Below, piece by piece: positions 1-11,586 of a stretch of DNA of 64,000 nucleotides. Numbering within the stretch: position 1 is the first letter of the stretch; the number at the start of each line of letters is the position of its first letter. The notes below the pieces were generated by a model, which saw nothing but the letters and a program-made list of their open reading frames with translations, was not told the DNA's origin and made no database searches. The position numbers were made by a program, and so were the translations under genes. Source of the DNA: Acestrorhynchus altus. Taxonomy: Eukaryota > Chordata > Actinopteri > Characiformes > Acestrorhynchidae. The stretch is from positions 1,987,409-2,051,408 of the forward strand of contig JAVGWO010000026.1 in assembly GCA_034509495.1 (NCBI GenBank), read 5' to 3'.

Positions 1-720
1 ACAGGACAAAGTGGACTGGGACACCCCATGAACACCCTTGACTTTAACATATTTACAAATGTGGATATTTATTCTTCATTTGAACTATATTGAGAGATGG
101 AGGTAACATATCTAAACACATCAAACAGAAGAAATGTCTTGTAAAATCATTGGCAAAATGTAATTAATAGAAATGTAAAAATATAGAAAGGTTAGGAGCC
201 TCTATGCCCTATTAGCTGATTTTTCCTGCCTGGGCTGAAATAATGTCATTTAGATTAGTCACCATTTATCACCAGTCTCTGGCATCAACTGGAAGAAAGA
301 CAGTCTTGCATTTCCGATACAAAAAAGATTTCATACTGGTTTCAAACTATGACATTTCCACCTCTAGGTGTTCTCTGCCAACCTTTAGTTTAACCCTGAT
401 GGGTTTTTTTTGACAGCAATGGTCTCTTTGCACACCTCCCATGAAAATCAAACGTGTTCTACGTTTTTCAGAGTTCCAGTTTGGTACCTTTTTTAGTACC
501 TAGCAATTAACATTGTGCATGTCTAAATCATTCACGCACACTTCCCTTAAACCATGCAGTCACACAAAAACCTTATCTTCAAAACAGCAACTTTACAGGA
601 CAACAAAAACACCTTCTCAACGTTCAATGGAAGCAATAGTAAACAGATTTTATCCCAATAAATTTCTTTTTAGAAATTTAGCATTTCTATTGGTCCATTC
701 ACTGCACCAGATTTAAACTT
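1..720 (-). mobile_element. Tc1/mariner-like element remnant, family A copy 1, cut by window start
   Basis: The segment shares landmarks with three other segments of this window. A terminal block near 60-105 contains ATTGAGAGATGGAG, a second near 155-205 contains AATGTAATTAATAG and a GTTAGGA...CTATGCCC motif, and an internal block at about 405-475 (poly-T, GACAGCAA, CACACCTCCCATGAAAA) recurs at 58490-58560. By comparison with copy 4, where transposase-like residues read on the minus strand, the coding direction here would be minus. No usable frame survives. The left end lies at or just outside base 1. The family assignment is from pattern recognition and the right boundary is approximate. Confidence 0.55.
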
Positions 721-1717
721 TGTCAAAACGTAAAAACCAGCTAGGTTTTTGAGAGGCAGTAATGAAATATTATATCAGCCTTGATTATTTGTTAAGAAAA
801 GAACCAAACCTCAGGTGTCATGTCTTGGCTGACTGATTATTGATGTTAAAGGGGTATAATTTGTTCAGTTTAACATTTCACCAACCTATCACTTCAATTT
901 TACATTTTTATTTAAGTTTGAAAATGTATATTCTATATATAATAATTATGGTTAAATGGAAAAAAGTTAAAAATATAGAAAAGCATAAATATTTTAAGCA
1001 TTTTTATAAGCAACACTTTATTAGTCCAGTAAGAAACCAATGGACTTTATGAGGTCCAGGCAACTGTAAAGACAGACAGAGCCAGAGACGAGCGCATAAA
1101 CTCCCATCCCTTATGTAAGCCCTGCATATGAGTCAGTTTCCTAATGCAGACTGAAGACCCTCTCAAGCCATCTGCAATCATGCTCCATTTGATGCACATG
1201 TTTATTCGGCCGTGACAGGCCCCCAAAGTTAAACACTGGACTCTGTCTGACATCAGATTTTCAATGTTCTTGCCAATCGGTGCATGTGTGTTTACACCTG
1301 TCTAGAGGGTCACGATCAACACACCGATGTTAGCTAGTCAGCCATCATTCAGTGTCCTCTCTTTCACTCAAATGAAGATTAAAGTCCTTGTTCAATGTCC
1401 AAACTTACTAAAGGTCTTCAAACACAGTAGAGCTGCCTCAGTGTTCATACAAGGCTGTGTAAAAGCTTTAGGCCAGCACACAAGATATTTATCTATAAAA
1501 TGAACTATTTATATAAGACAAAGTGAGCTGGAAAAACTGTCAATGCTTATATGTTGTTGATTTGTGAAGTGAAAAACACAACATATGCAGACTAGACAAT
1601 TGTATTAAAAAATAAATAAAAATAGAGCTTGTGGCATGTGGATGAAATCCTTTAAACTGTCTCAGTTCTAGAGCTAAATAGATTTTTTTATGTACTAACA
1701 CTCAACAACCCTGGGAT

Positions 1718-1772
1718 CCTCCAGTGTTTCTCAGCCCTGGTCCTAGAGGCACCCCATACCCTGCATATGTTA
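1718..1772 (+). repeat. Dispersed repeat end (CAGTGTTTCTCAG...CCTGGTCCTAGAGG type)
   Basis: The motif GTTTCTCAGCCCTGGTCCTA is a version of a repeat end very common in teleost genomes. A second copy in the opposite orientation lies at about 25027-25070, reading CTCCAGGACCAGGATTGAG on the plus strand. It is probably the terminus of a non-autonomous DNA transposon, but its class cannot be decided from this fragment. Confidence 0.45.
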
Positions 1773-2271
1773 GAAAATGAGAAAACTAAACAAATTGATG
1801 CCTACAAATCAGAGGCTATTAAAAATCTATTAAAGCTCTTCCAGCTCACAATTTCTACTGTTATTGTAAGAAATTGTCATTAAGACATGGAAATTAAGGG
1901 GAAAAGTGGAAGTCAAGGTATGCTCTTGAATTAACTCTCAGAGACATCCTTCATCTCCACTATAGCAAGGAGTGATACAGGAGGTTGTTTGTACCATCAG
2001 CCATTACACTGTACAACTCCTCTTCACTGTGTCGGGACAGTATCACACACTGAGCCACTAACTGGACAGGCTCACTGAATATGGCTGGACATTATTGCTT
2101 CTACACTGACTCTTTATTTTCACTTTATCTACATGCGTACATGACAGACAGACTCGCTGAATGGCTGGACATTATTTCTTTGCACAGACAATAATCAGAT
2201 CCTCTATTGATATCTTTGAACAAACTCTTTACCTGTACATGTACATAACCGACAGTTATACTGAGCCTTCA

Positions 2272-2347
<76 letters not shown>
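2272..2347 (+). repeat. Compound tetranucleotide microsatellite (TGTC)n(TATC)n
   Basis: About eight TGTC units run directly into about eleven TATC units with almost no interruption. This is a compound microsatellite in the flank downstream of cckar. Confidence 0.95.
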
Positions 2348-4117
2348 AATGTATGAAGTATGAAAATCATCCTCAAGTGATCCATATACAGTAACTGTGC
2401 ATTAACAAAGACTGCAGAGGCTGTGTTTACTTATTTTCCCTCAAAATCAACATTAGAATAAATACAAATAAACATTAATACAGAGTTTTTTCATCTGGTC
2501 AGATGATCATAAGAATACCGTTATGAGAACACAGGTTGGTTGCTGACGTCTCTGAACACTACAGCCACTGTATGAAGGATAATCTAGGTATTAGACAATA
2601 CCTACAAATCTTTACATAACAAATTCTCTGATATAATAACCTGCCTGGCCTGGAGCTATAATCAATAAACTACTGGCATAACATTTTTAGCCTTTATATT
2701 ACAGATTTAGTGGCACAAACCAATCACATGCATTGTACATAACACGTGATACTACATAGCAAATCAGATGCATCATGATGAGCACTGCAACTACTGGCAC
2801 ATACATGGCAGGGCTCTGGACTAATGCCACCGCAGGCCCGATATAAACAGCACACGGAATGAGATAAAAGCTCTTAGGGGCACTTTCAGGATGAGTGTTG
2901 CAAGAAAACCAGGCATGTTATAAATGAGGAGTCTGATCACAGGTTGAAATATTAACAGGAATTCTCATAACACTCATCATGGCATGTTTTTTTTTTGTTT
3001 TTTGTTTTTTTTGTGGGTGAAGAAGGTGAATGAATGACTGAAATTCAGGACAGGAAAGTTGGGCTGAGTGCGACAGAAGAATTATAATAATTTTTTTTGA
3101 TTCAAATAAAACACTAATTTTATTATTGGTTATTAATATTGTTAATGATGGAAGACCATTCAAGGATTCTGAGGATATGATTGACATCAATTATTACTCA
3201 CAGGTGACAGGTGTGTTACTGTCATTTTAAACACCTTTTCAGCAAATAAGAAGGTAATAAAACTGTTAGGTCACAAATACATTTTTACATATTTTTTTCT
3301 AAACTTCCTCCCACAGTACCAGATGCGTTCTCCATTACGTGGTCTGATGTAAAGAACTAAAAGCAGAAATTAAAGTCTACAACAAACATACAGCTCTCCT
3401 TAAGCATATTCAGATGATTTATTACTGTAGATAAATCCATTATTGTTTAGGAAAAATGAAAGAGATCAGGATTCAATACAAATGACTCGAAACACAGGAC
3501 TGTTCTGGATTTTTCAGAGCATCTGCTCATCCTAATTTGGACAATGGTGTCTCACTCTCTCTAAACCTATTCATAATTTGTAGCTAAATAAAGCTCATGA
3601 TCTCCACTTTGCATGAGTCTTCCCATGAGTGCAATGCCCACAGCATTATAAGCAATCTGATTGGCTGTTTTTGTTTGCGTGGGACTTTAATCGTAATCAT
3701 GGTAAAAGTAACCAGCTGATTTTATTTTTTTGAAGGGCAGGACCATCTGCAAACAGATGTTAAAATATTATTTATTTTTTTATGGCTTTAACATTTTCTC
3801 AGCTTATCAGAAAAAAAATCAGTTGCAAATAAATTACTTTTTACTCTGTTAGGGGTGATTTGGATTTAAAACTTACTGAATTTCAATTAAAAACTCCTGA
3901 CAGAAAAAGGGAAACTTTACTGTATGTTAATATAAAGTATTCCAACGTGTTCTCAGCCATTTCTGTTGGTCCAGCCGTCAGGATTTCTCTCACAGTATAA
4001 GGGGCAGCTGATGTTTTTAATTTGTTTGTTTTCTAATCAATAAAATGCAGAAAAAGTTACAAGGTTTTTGAATTTTTTGGAAGCTGACACACTAAAACAC
4101 AATGCCCTGTATTAATG

Positions 4118-4127
4118 TTTATTTATT
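4118..4127 (-). terminator. Candidate cckar polyadenylation signal (overlapping AATAAA pair)
   Basis: The plus strand reads TTTATTTATT, which is AATAAATAAA on the minus strand, about 185 bases past the cckar stop codon. Two overlapping AATAAA hexamers in the right orientation make this the nearest plausible cleavage signal. No transcript evidence is available. Confidence 0.5.
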
Positions 4128-4309
4128 CTAATGCTACTAGTGTTCAAATGCTAATACTCACATTCATCTTGATAAATACATTTAAATATAAGTATCTCAG
4201 GTGGCCTAAGATGTTGTGCACAGCTCCTTTAAAAGAGGTTCCTTTAAGGTGACCACTCCAAACATAACTGGTCACTACATTCTTCTTCATCCCTCCACGT
4301 CTAATAGGC

Positions 4310-7300
4310 CTATGCTTGGGCAGACCCACGGACACTGGTGTATGTCAGTCTGGTCAGAGTTCCGCTATCTTGTGCGAAGCCTCCTCCACATGCCAGAGTG
4401 CCCAGCCCCCCACCTCCTGCTCCACTAAGGCGGATGCTGCCCCTGCCTTCGCTTTCTTGCTCGCATGAGCAGCAGGTGAAGGTGGCCAGCATGCCCTGAC
4501 GGAAGCGCTTGTTCATGAAGCAGTAGATGATGGGGTTGACACAGGCCGAGGTGTAGGACAGTAGATGAATGAAAGAGATGGGTGCCCCCGACAAAAGCCG
4601 GTCAGCCACGCGCTTGTCAAAGGCCCGCCAAGCATTAACTGCAAACACTGGCATCCAACAGAGGAAGAAGAGAACCACAATGACAAGCAGCATGCGGATG
4701 ACCCGCTTCTTGGCCATCAGGTTGGCTGTGGGACTGTTGCTGCAGATGCGGCTCAGCTTGGTCTTGGTGTTGCTAGAAGTGAGAGTCAGAGTCTGGTGTT
4801 GTTCCAGAGCTTCTGAGCGCTTCTTCTTGGAAGGCTGAAGGTAGCAGCCGTCACTGTCACTGGGCTTCAGGCTTCCAGTGCTGCTCTCTCGCTCTGGGAG
4901 AGAGGACACATAGGTGATGCTTTCTTCCTTAACAACTGTTGGAAGGTCAACCTTTACACAATGTCTCTTGCCAATCACTTGACACAAATCTGGATCTTAA
5001 CTGGAACTTAATTACAGTTTCTCTGTGCTTTTTCACCTTTGACTAACTTTAGTAAACCAGCTGAGTCCTTCAGACCTTTGAATTGACAGTATAGTCAGGT
5101 CAGGTCAGAACATTCAATTTCTTTGCCTTATGAATCTTGGATGGACTTCACTGTACGTTTTAGTTCCTTATCCACCTGTAATCTGAGGTGCCATTTGGAG
5201 TGTTTGACTGAAAATGAGCAAAAGGTATAGTACTATACACCTTATAATACGATTCACCCTTATAATACTTTCAGAAGTCCCTCCACCATGTTTGACAGAT
5301 GATGTGGTATCATGCCTTGGATCATGAACCCTTTCGTTCTGGGCAGCCTTTTTAAGATCAAATGAATTTTTAGAACCAGTCTGAACATTCTGATCTTGAG
5401 CATTTTCGGTGGTTTGCACCTTAAAGTAAACAGTCTGAATTTAAATTCATGACAGCATCTTATGAGCGTAGGCGAGACTGGTACGCCTTCCCTTCATGAG
5501 TGTTCTTGGCCTGAATATATGAAGTCAAGAATTTTTTCTTCTGCAATCAACTACTTCTAGCTGTTCTCCCAGGACCTTCAGTTTGGGCTTTCTAAGACTG
5601 TACCAAACTGTTGATTGTACTCATCAATATGACCTTGCTTTTTACTTGCTTTGTCTGCTGTGTGGGAGGCTGAAGAGGGAATGTATCAACTGTATTTCAT
5701 ACAATGTGCAACACTTCTCTATTTCTGTACATCAGTTCAATCAATAGCCATTAAAAAAAACATTAAACACTCAAAAATTATGAAACAGTTGTCGGTAGGA
5801 TACATACCTCGGTTTGACTTCCTGTTAGCCATTTCAAACTTGATTCCTCTGTAGAGCTCGACAGAGATGAGACCGTATGCTGTCATCATAACAATTCCCG
5901 GCACCAAGAACAGAATCAATAAGAGGAAGACATACCTGGCCAAGAAAAGAGAAGTTGCCTAGTGAAGCAAATCAATACATTCTAGCTGTATCTACAGTAC
6001 AGGCTGCTTAATGGTATATCTGACACATTAATAATACACTAAATGCAAATCGACAGTGGAGGATGCTTCCATATCTTGACGTGATCCTAAATTATGTGGC
6101 CTTTTTTTCTTAAATATACTGTAAATACAAACAATTAGGTTGAAACTATTTAAACTATTTCTTTAAACTACACTTAACTTATTGTTAAGTGTAGAAATGA
6201 GATGTTGTATTCAAATTTCCTTGCTCAAATTGAATGCTTCCACTATGATCTGATGGTCTATAGAAAAACTATAGAACAGTTAGAAGAGAATAACTGAAAG
6301 GAATAGACTGTGGCTTCAATGCTGATGAAAATGAACTTTAATAATATGCTTCAGCAGGGCTATAGGGCACTTAAAAATAATTATAAATAAATCATTGCTC
6401 CTGTTCTTGAACATTGATTGGTCTTGAAACATCTACTGAAAGCTGCAGAAATGACCATTTGGTCCAGTTTATTACAAAAATATTTAAGAAATAAACATTT
6501 TAAACGCCTATTTCCACTAATATCACCATTGAATTGATACAAGGTCTATGAAGATATCTCACCATGACTGCTGTATGACGTCACTGGGCCAGTCTGGACG
6601 ACACATGTTGCCAGTGGTGTTGTTGTTGCGGCGGTAGGGCACCAGGGTGCTGGAGATGGGGTAGGGCAGCATGAGCAGGAAGGAGAAGAGCCAGGTGGCA
6701 GTGATGACCCTGGCAGCATGGGACTTGGTCTGCCAGGTACGAGATGTTAGCGGATTGCAGATAGCACTGTAACGCTCCAGAGAGATGGCCACCAGGTTGA
6801 AAGTGGACACGCTCACAGAAATACCTGTGTGGACATGTGTGTATGTGTGTTTTAAACAAACAAAAAGGGGCCGGTGAGTTAATTTAGCTTTATCACACAT
6901 TTTGTACTGCAATACTGTGCCATATTGTAACAGAGTTGGTATCACCTATGAGAGGAAAAATGATATCAAATGTAAACAGCCCTTAGTTTACTCAGCAAGC
7001 GAACCCTACCACAGAGACTGAACACACATCCAGACAGGGCCTTGATGTTTAGTGATCATTGTGTGATTTTAATGGGAACAGGTGATAATTACAGAACTCT
7101 GAATTAAAGCATGTTATAACCTTTGTTGTTTGGCCAAATACAGCATGCTAATAAATCAGATTTAATCTACTGGAAGCGGAAAGTCGTGCATCCGGAAAGT
7201 ATTCACAGTGCTTGACTTTTTTTTTTTAACACGTTGCTTTGTTACAGCCTCATTCCAAAATGGCACCCCACGATGCTAAAGTGAGGAAAGTTTGTTTGAA

Positions 7301-7797
7301 TTTTGCATAACAAAAAGCGGAGCACTGTGAGTACTTTCCGGAGGCACTATACATAGTGATGCTGAAAGTACCCTCCACTTATTACATTAATGGCCACTTG
7401 TATTTTAGTGGTCTGACACGTCTTACTTTATGGTCAGGAAACTGATCTAAGATCCTGTTCTTATAAATGATCAACAACACGATCTGTAAGCTATCAGTGC
7501 CACACAGCAATAACTGCTCATAAATCCCACCACCTACTTGACTGTGAGCTAGCGCCACAGAATGAAGCAATTTAAACACATGACAACAGCACACACTTGC
7601 ACTGGATTTGCATTACTGAATAAAAATTCTAGATCAGTAGGACTGTAGTGTCTGTACTGGAATCTGAACAGATGAAGTGGTATTACTGACTGGAATTCTT
7701 TTTCTTCTACTTCTTCTTATTATAGGACCCTAGTTTTTTATTTTCATTTTATCATAATTATTTTCCTTTAAGAAATGCATCATCATGGAATATAGCA

Positions 7798-7852
<55 letters not shown>

Positions 7853-8035
7853 TATGGCCAATTCACCTACCACATGTGGTTTTTGGGAGGACGAAGGAAA
7901 CCCAAGTAGCGAGACATCGTGCAGGGAGAACAAACCAAGCTACTCATGGACTCACAGAGACCCAAGAAGAGATCATATCCACAACCCAAGGCCTCTGGAG
8001 CTGTGTGACACACATACAACCTACAACCCTTATTA

Positions 8036-8075
<40 letters not shown>

Positions 8076-9289
8076 AATAAAGATGGTTGGAATCATCCTT
8101 TAACTGTCTCGTGCAGGTTGGCAAAATGTCAATCAGTAATAAAATGTGCAAGCGAACAGAATGTTAAGGCACGGCTGTGTCGTCTAAAACAAATATCACT
8201 GTCCTCTTTTTTACTTTCTTCACTGATACTTGTGCACACAACTAATAACAGAGGAGCTTCTTTAAGTCTAAGCCTGTTAACTGAGCCAACACAGTCACAG
8301 CTTACTTTGATCCCACTTTATTTGGACAGTCCCAAGCAAACTTCTGCTCTTACAGCAAATTCGTTGGATATTGGTGGGGAAGCGTCAATCCATCCATTCT
8401 AATTTTACAACCAGGAATCAAATTATTGGGGGGGCATTTCAATTATTGTGGATGTTGGTGGGGACATGTCACCTCCGTCCATGCTAAAACTATGTCCTTG
8501 GGCTTGGTGCCAATAATTTCATATTTATCTACTCCAAGGTGTCCCATTCTATTAGCAACACTTCTCTACTGAGACTTGACAAGTTGCGTGTGCATTTGCA
8601 CACCTGTGTCAGTAAAGGGAACAGAGAAAACATGGATCATACATATATTTTTGGTTGGTTGGTAAATACAGATTGCATCTATATAGCAACATGCTATGCA
8701 ATGTTTCTATTAATTTGTCATATATCAATATATGTGGTACATATTTGTCTCTGTCAGTACACATATATATGAGATATATGTAACATATTCTATATATTTC
8801 CATATATGAGCTATAATGGAATTTATTTATTATTTGAATTTATTTGACACTTAAAATGGCATCTGTACTCTACGATGTATGAACATTGAAATGCCCCAAA
8901 GTTACATTATAGCTAAGGCTTCATTTGTCTGGCCCTGGACACACATTCAGCTTATTCACTCACCCATGAAGTATGTGGCTGTTTTACAGATGCCACTGCC
9001 AAAGACAAAGTTCTCCATCAGGTTGGGGATCAATGTGAAGGGCATGCAGAAGACACACAGCATCAGATCACTGACTGCCAGGGACAACAGGAAGAGATTG
9101 GTGACTGTACGCATCCGACGGTTCCGTACGAGCACAGCGATGATCAGGCTGTTGCCCAGAACACCAAGGAGGAAGATTAAGCTGTAGAGGACGATGCGCA
9201 CTGTCTGGTTTATATCTGTGAATTCAGCAGTTGGACAGGACAGATATGCAGTGTTACTTCCAGTGATGAAGCAATAGTCATAATTATTT

Positions 9290-9334
<45 letters not shown>

Positions 9335-9357
9335 AGAAGTATAATTCAAGTATTCAT

Positions 9358-9404
<47 letters not shown>

Positions 9405-11233
9405 ACACACACACACACAATTAAATACAAACATGAACAGGTCTGTCAGTCGTCAGAATGTGTTGTTTGTAAGTAAAGGTAAAGGTGGCAAGTGGTTTCT
9501 TTCTTTCTATTTTTCCCGTAAAGCCAGGACACTGTAAAGATCTGTTCAGTTCCACCAGCAGCTCACCTGATTCACTTCAATGAAGGACTGGTTAGATGAC
9601 TGATGTACATACAGTTTTTTTTGATTGAATATTCTAATATTCAATTAAAATAGCAATAAATAATAAATATTATTTATTAATAATTAATAAAATATTATTT
9701 ATTAATAATAAATATTATTTATTACTGTCATTCTGTAAAATAGCAAATGTACACCTAAATGATAAATAAATAAATAAATAAATACATAAATACAAATATT
9801 GATAGATCCGTTTATTATTACATTTTGTCCCAAAGGAACACCGTTAAAACCTGCTAAAAATGCAGATCTTAGATATTGCAGTCGGGGGTTAAATGCGTGA
9901 TATATGTGTTCGGGCTCCTGTGGCTGAAATCTGAGTTGGTTTTCAGTTCATTTAAAGGTGATGTGTGAAATACTGCCCCAATAAAACACAACACACCACA
10001 ATCATCCAGCATTTGTAAACGATGTATTCTCACGGCAGCTTGGACTCCGAAAATGAAGCAGGGAATTGAACTTCACTGAGGATGTTCAAGTACAATAAAG
10101 TACCTTTCAGAAAATACTTTTCTGAAGACAGAAACGTTAAAGTACTGTTATGTACCAGAAGTCTGAGTGTAACTTCATGACAGATGAGTACAAAACAATA
10201 CTTACACTGTGTTCTGCTAAAAGGACAAGATCCTTGTGGAACTTTAGAAGGAGGAACCTCTTAAGGTGCTTTGAAGAACCTTCAATGAAGGGACAAGGTT
10301 CTTGCAGGTTCTTGGAAGCACCTTAAGAGGTTCCTGCAGTTGCATATTGAAGAACCCCTAAAAAGCTCAAGGATCTTGCACAGTGCACCTGTGTGTAAAG
10401 TGCCGAACATAAAAGTGAGTTTTGGAATGAAATTCCTGAGCTGCTGTGATTAAACTCCTGTCAGGGAATATGGTGAGAGGAGGCAGCGCTGCGCAATGGA
10501 ATGGAATGGAGCACAGGGTGGGAATGGCGCACGGGGCAGGAATGGCGCACGGGGCAGGAATAGAGCACAGGGTGGGAATGGCGCACGGGGCAGGAATGGC
10601 GCACGGGGCAGGAATGGAGCACAGGGTGGGAATGGCGCACGGGGCAGGAATGGCGCACGGGGCAGGAATGGAGCACAGGTCGGGAATGACGCACAGGACG
10701 GGAATGGCGCACGGGACGGGAATGGCGCACGGGATGGGAATGAGGCACAGGACGGGAATGGCACACAGGACGGGAATGGGGCACAGGGCAAGAATGGCGC
10801 ACGGGATGGGAATGGGACACAGGACGGGAATGGCACACAGGACGGGGATGACGCACGGGATGGGAATGGGGCAAGGAGAAGGAATGGGGCACAGGGCGGG
10901 AATGGGGCACAGGACGGGAATGGGGCACAGGACGGGAATGGGGCACAGGGCAGGAATGGCGCACAGGGCGGGAACTGGACACAGGGCGGGAATGGCGCAC
11001 GGGGCGGGAGCTTGCAATGGAAAGGATTGAAAATGTAGGGAACACTGCCCATTAAAGTTAGCTGTAGAAGACCTGACCAGTGCTGACCAACCTTTTGGTT
11101 CTCTGGAGGGGCCGGAGGTGGCTGTGGGATTGGGGTAATCACAGTCTGAGCTGTTCCCGAAGGCGATCCCGCACAGCAGTCTGTAAATGTCCGTGCTGTT
11201 GAGGAGCATGTCGTGGATGGTAAAGGTCTCCAT
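4310..11233 (-). CDS. cckar: Cholecystokinin receptor type A (CCK1 receptor), complete, five coding exons
   Basis: Class A GPCR that binds sulfated CCK and signals mainly through Gq in gut, pancreas and vagal or brain neurons (family knowledge). Minus-strand coding exons, 5' to 3': 11233-11092, 9215-8964, 6824-6563, 5935-5808, 4935-4310. All junctions are GT-AG and in phase, giving 469 residues (human CCKAR 428). Visible landmarks: N-glycosylation sequons N12, N27 and N50; Cys21/Cys31, comparable to the human N-terminal cysteine pair; TM1 GN (68-69); TM2 LAVSD; ERY at 148-150; TM5 FLVPGIVMMTAYG; a long third intracellular loop containing DSDGCYLQ; TM6 CWMP; TM7 NPIIY; and a CCSC tail as a likely palmitoylation site. 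LMAKKRVIRM and SVSVSTFNLVAISLERY closely match CCKAR. The extra length lies in loop 3 and the tail. The exon 5 acceptor (CCAACAG) has a weak pyrimidine tract and is the least certain boundary. CCK2R is less likely, given the identities and the tbc1d19 neighbour. Confidence 0.96.
4936..5807. other. cckar intron 4
   Basis: Intron between coding exons 4 and 5 (872 bp). Its donor on the minus strand is GTATGT at 5807-5802. I see no further exon and no clear repeat. Confidence 0.8.
5936..6562. other. cckar intron 3
   Basis: A 627-bp AT-rich intron between coding exons 3 and 4, GT-AG on the minus strand. No other feature is recognised. Confidence 0.85.
7186..7347. mobile_element. Short Tc1-type MITE with 27-bp terminal inverted repeats
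   Basis: The arm at 7186-7212 and the reverse complement of 7321-7347 agree at 25 of 27 positions, around the core TCCGGAAAGTA. The arms enclose about 108 bp with no coding capacity. The arm sequence is that of a widespread fish Tc1-like inverted repeat, and a larger relative with the same ends lies at 43389-43880. It sits in cckar intron 2. Confidence 0.85.
7800..8080. repeat. Two (TTA)n microsatellites flanking a retroelement-tail-like segment
   Basis: (TTA)n tracts at about 7800-7853 and 8031-8080 bracket a 177-bp segment. That segment begins GGCCAATTCACCTACCACAT and continues with GGGAGGACGAAGGAAACCC, a motif that recurs at 22263-22320. The internal part resembles the 3' region of fish non-LTR or SINE-type repeats. 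It lies in cckar intron 2. Confidence 0.7.
9289..9419. repeat. Clustered TG, TA and CA microsatellites in cckar intron 1
   Basis: (TG)n runs into (TA)n at 9289-9327, then (CA)n follows at 9360-9419 with a single T interruption. The cluster begins about 70 bp upstream of the exon 2 acceptor in the direction of cckar transcription. Confidence 0.95.
9610..9795. repeat. AT-rich simple repeat, AATAAATATTATTT and (AAAT)n
   Basis: Low-complexity AT sequence built from AATAAATATTATTTATTA units, followed by an AAAT tetranucleotide run near 9764-9785. No other content is recognised. Confidence 0.8.
10225..10379. mobile_element. Palindromic hairpin MITE
   Basis: Inner arms 10252-10280 and 10307-10335 are near-perfect inverse copies, differing only at two adjacent bases, around a 26-bp loop. 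Outer arms 10225-10236 and 10368-10379 extend the palindrome (core AAGATCCTTG/CAAGGATCTT). The whole unit would fold into a stem-loop of about 155 nt in RNA or single-stranded DNA. It has no coding capacity. A palindromic non-autonomous DNA transposon is the likeliest origin. It lies in cckar intron 1. Confidence 0.8.
10500..11012. repeat. GC-rich 18-bp minisatellite in cckar intron 1
   Basis: About 28 diverged copies of an 18-bp unit (AATGGCGCACGGGGCAGG and variants with ACAGGGTGGG or ACGGGACGGG). Because 18 is a multiple of three and the unit lacks stop triplets, several frames on both strands stay open through the array, giving hexapeptide repeats. It ends about 80 bp from the exon 1 donor (11091). 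Copies near 10550-10660 alternate regularly as higher-order groups of three units, which suggests recent expansion. Confidence 0.95.
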
Positions 11234-11470
11234 CTTCCCTCGTGCTCTTCTTCCTTTTCCAGAAACGCGCAGTTTAATAGAAGCCCCTCTTTCCTTCCTC
11301 AGCGGGTGAAGAGCTGAGCGAGCGGGCGGCGGGTGGCGAGCGCGAGCCTGGCCATGGCATAGTGAGGCTGTCCACCAGTCTGAGATGAAGTGGTCAGAGA
11401 GAATGGTCAGACGGGCGTTGAAGGGTCAGAGATGTTCTGGTCGGTACCAGGCGCAGTCTGAGCGCATGTA
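11234..11470 (-). promoter_or_regulatory. GC-rich 5' flank of cckar, likely promoter and 5' UTR
   Basis: Immediately upstream of the cckar start the sequence becomes GC-rich, with a CpG cluster (about 11296-11345, GAGCGGGCGGCGGGTGGCGAGCG type) in otherwise AT-rich surroundings. No TATA box is placed with confidence. The assignment rests on position and composition only. Confidence 0.45.
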
Positions 11471-11532
11471 GGCTGTGTGTGCGCACTGCTGCGCTGGAGA
11501 GCAGTTCCAGACTCCTCCTTTACTCTCTCTCT

Positions 11533-11535
<3 letters not shown>

Positions 11536-11576
<41 letters not shown>

Positions 11577-11586
11577 ACACACACAC
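11536..11586 (+). repeat. (CA)n microsatellite
   Basis: About 25 CA units with one T interruption, upstream of cckar in the interval between the divergent genes. Confidence 0.95.

Larger units (their letters stand above)
721..4117. other. Downstream flank of cckar, no gene seen
   Basis: About 3.4 kb of AT-rich sequence with no recognisable coding exon on either strand. In human, RBPJ lies on this side of CCKAR and points toward it, so a 3' UTR of an rbpj orthologue could reach here, but nothing in the sequence identifies one. An AATAAATAAA string near 1611-1620 is a possible plus-strand poly(A) signal without other support. The stretch holds a tetranucleotide microsatellite (2272-2347) and a short dispersed-repeat tail (about 1718-1772). 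Confidence 0.5.

Noticed and set aside
1..4117. Possible rbpj 3' end on the plus strand
   Set aside because: Human gene order suggests it, but no rbpj coding exon or diagnostic UTR sequence is seen. Poly(A)-like hexamers alone are not enough.
4565..4838. Plus-strand open frames opposite cckar exon 5
   Set aside because: They are antisense shadows of a well-supported coding exon, with no family resemblance.
7730..8103. Poly-Asn, poly-Leu and poly-Ile open frames
   Set aside because: These are translations of (TTA)n and (ATA)n microsatellites.
10446..11142. Several long open frames on both strands over the 18-bp array (180-230 codons)
   Set aside because: They exist in many frames because the repeat unit is a multiple of three without stop triplets. 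Only the frame continuous with cckar exon 1 is kept, as a finding and not as a gene.
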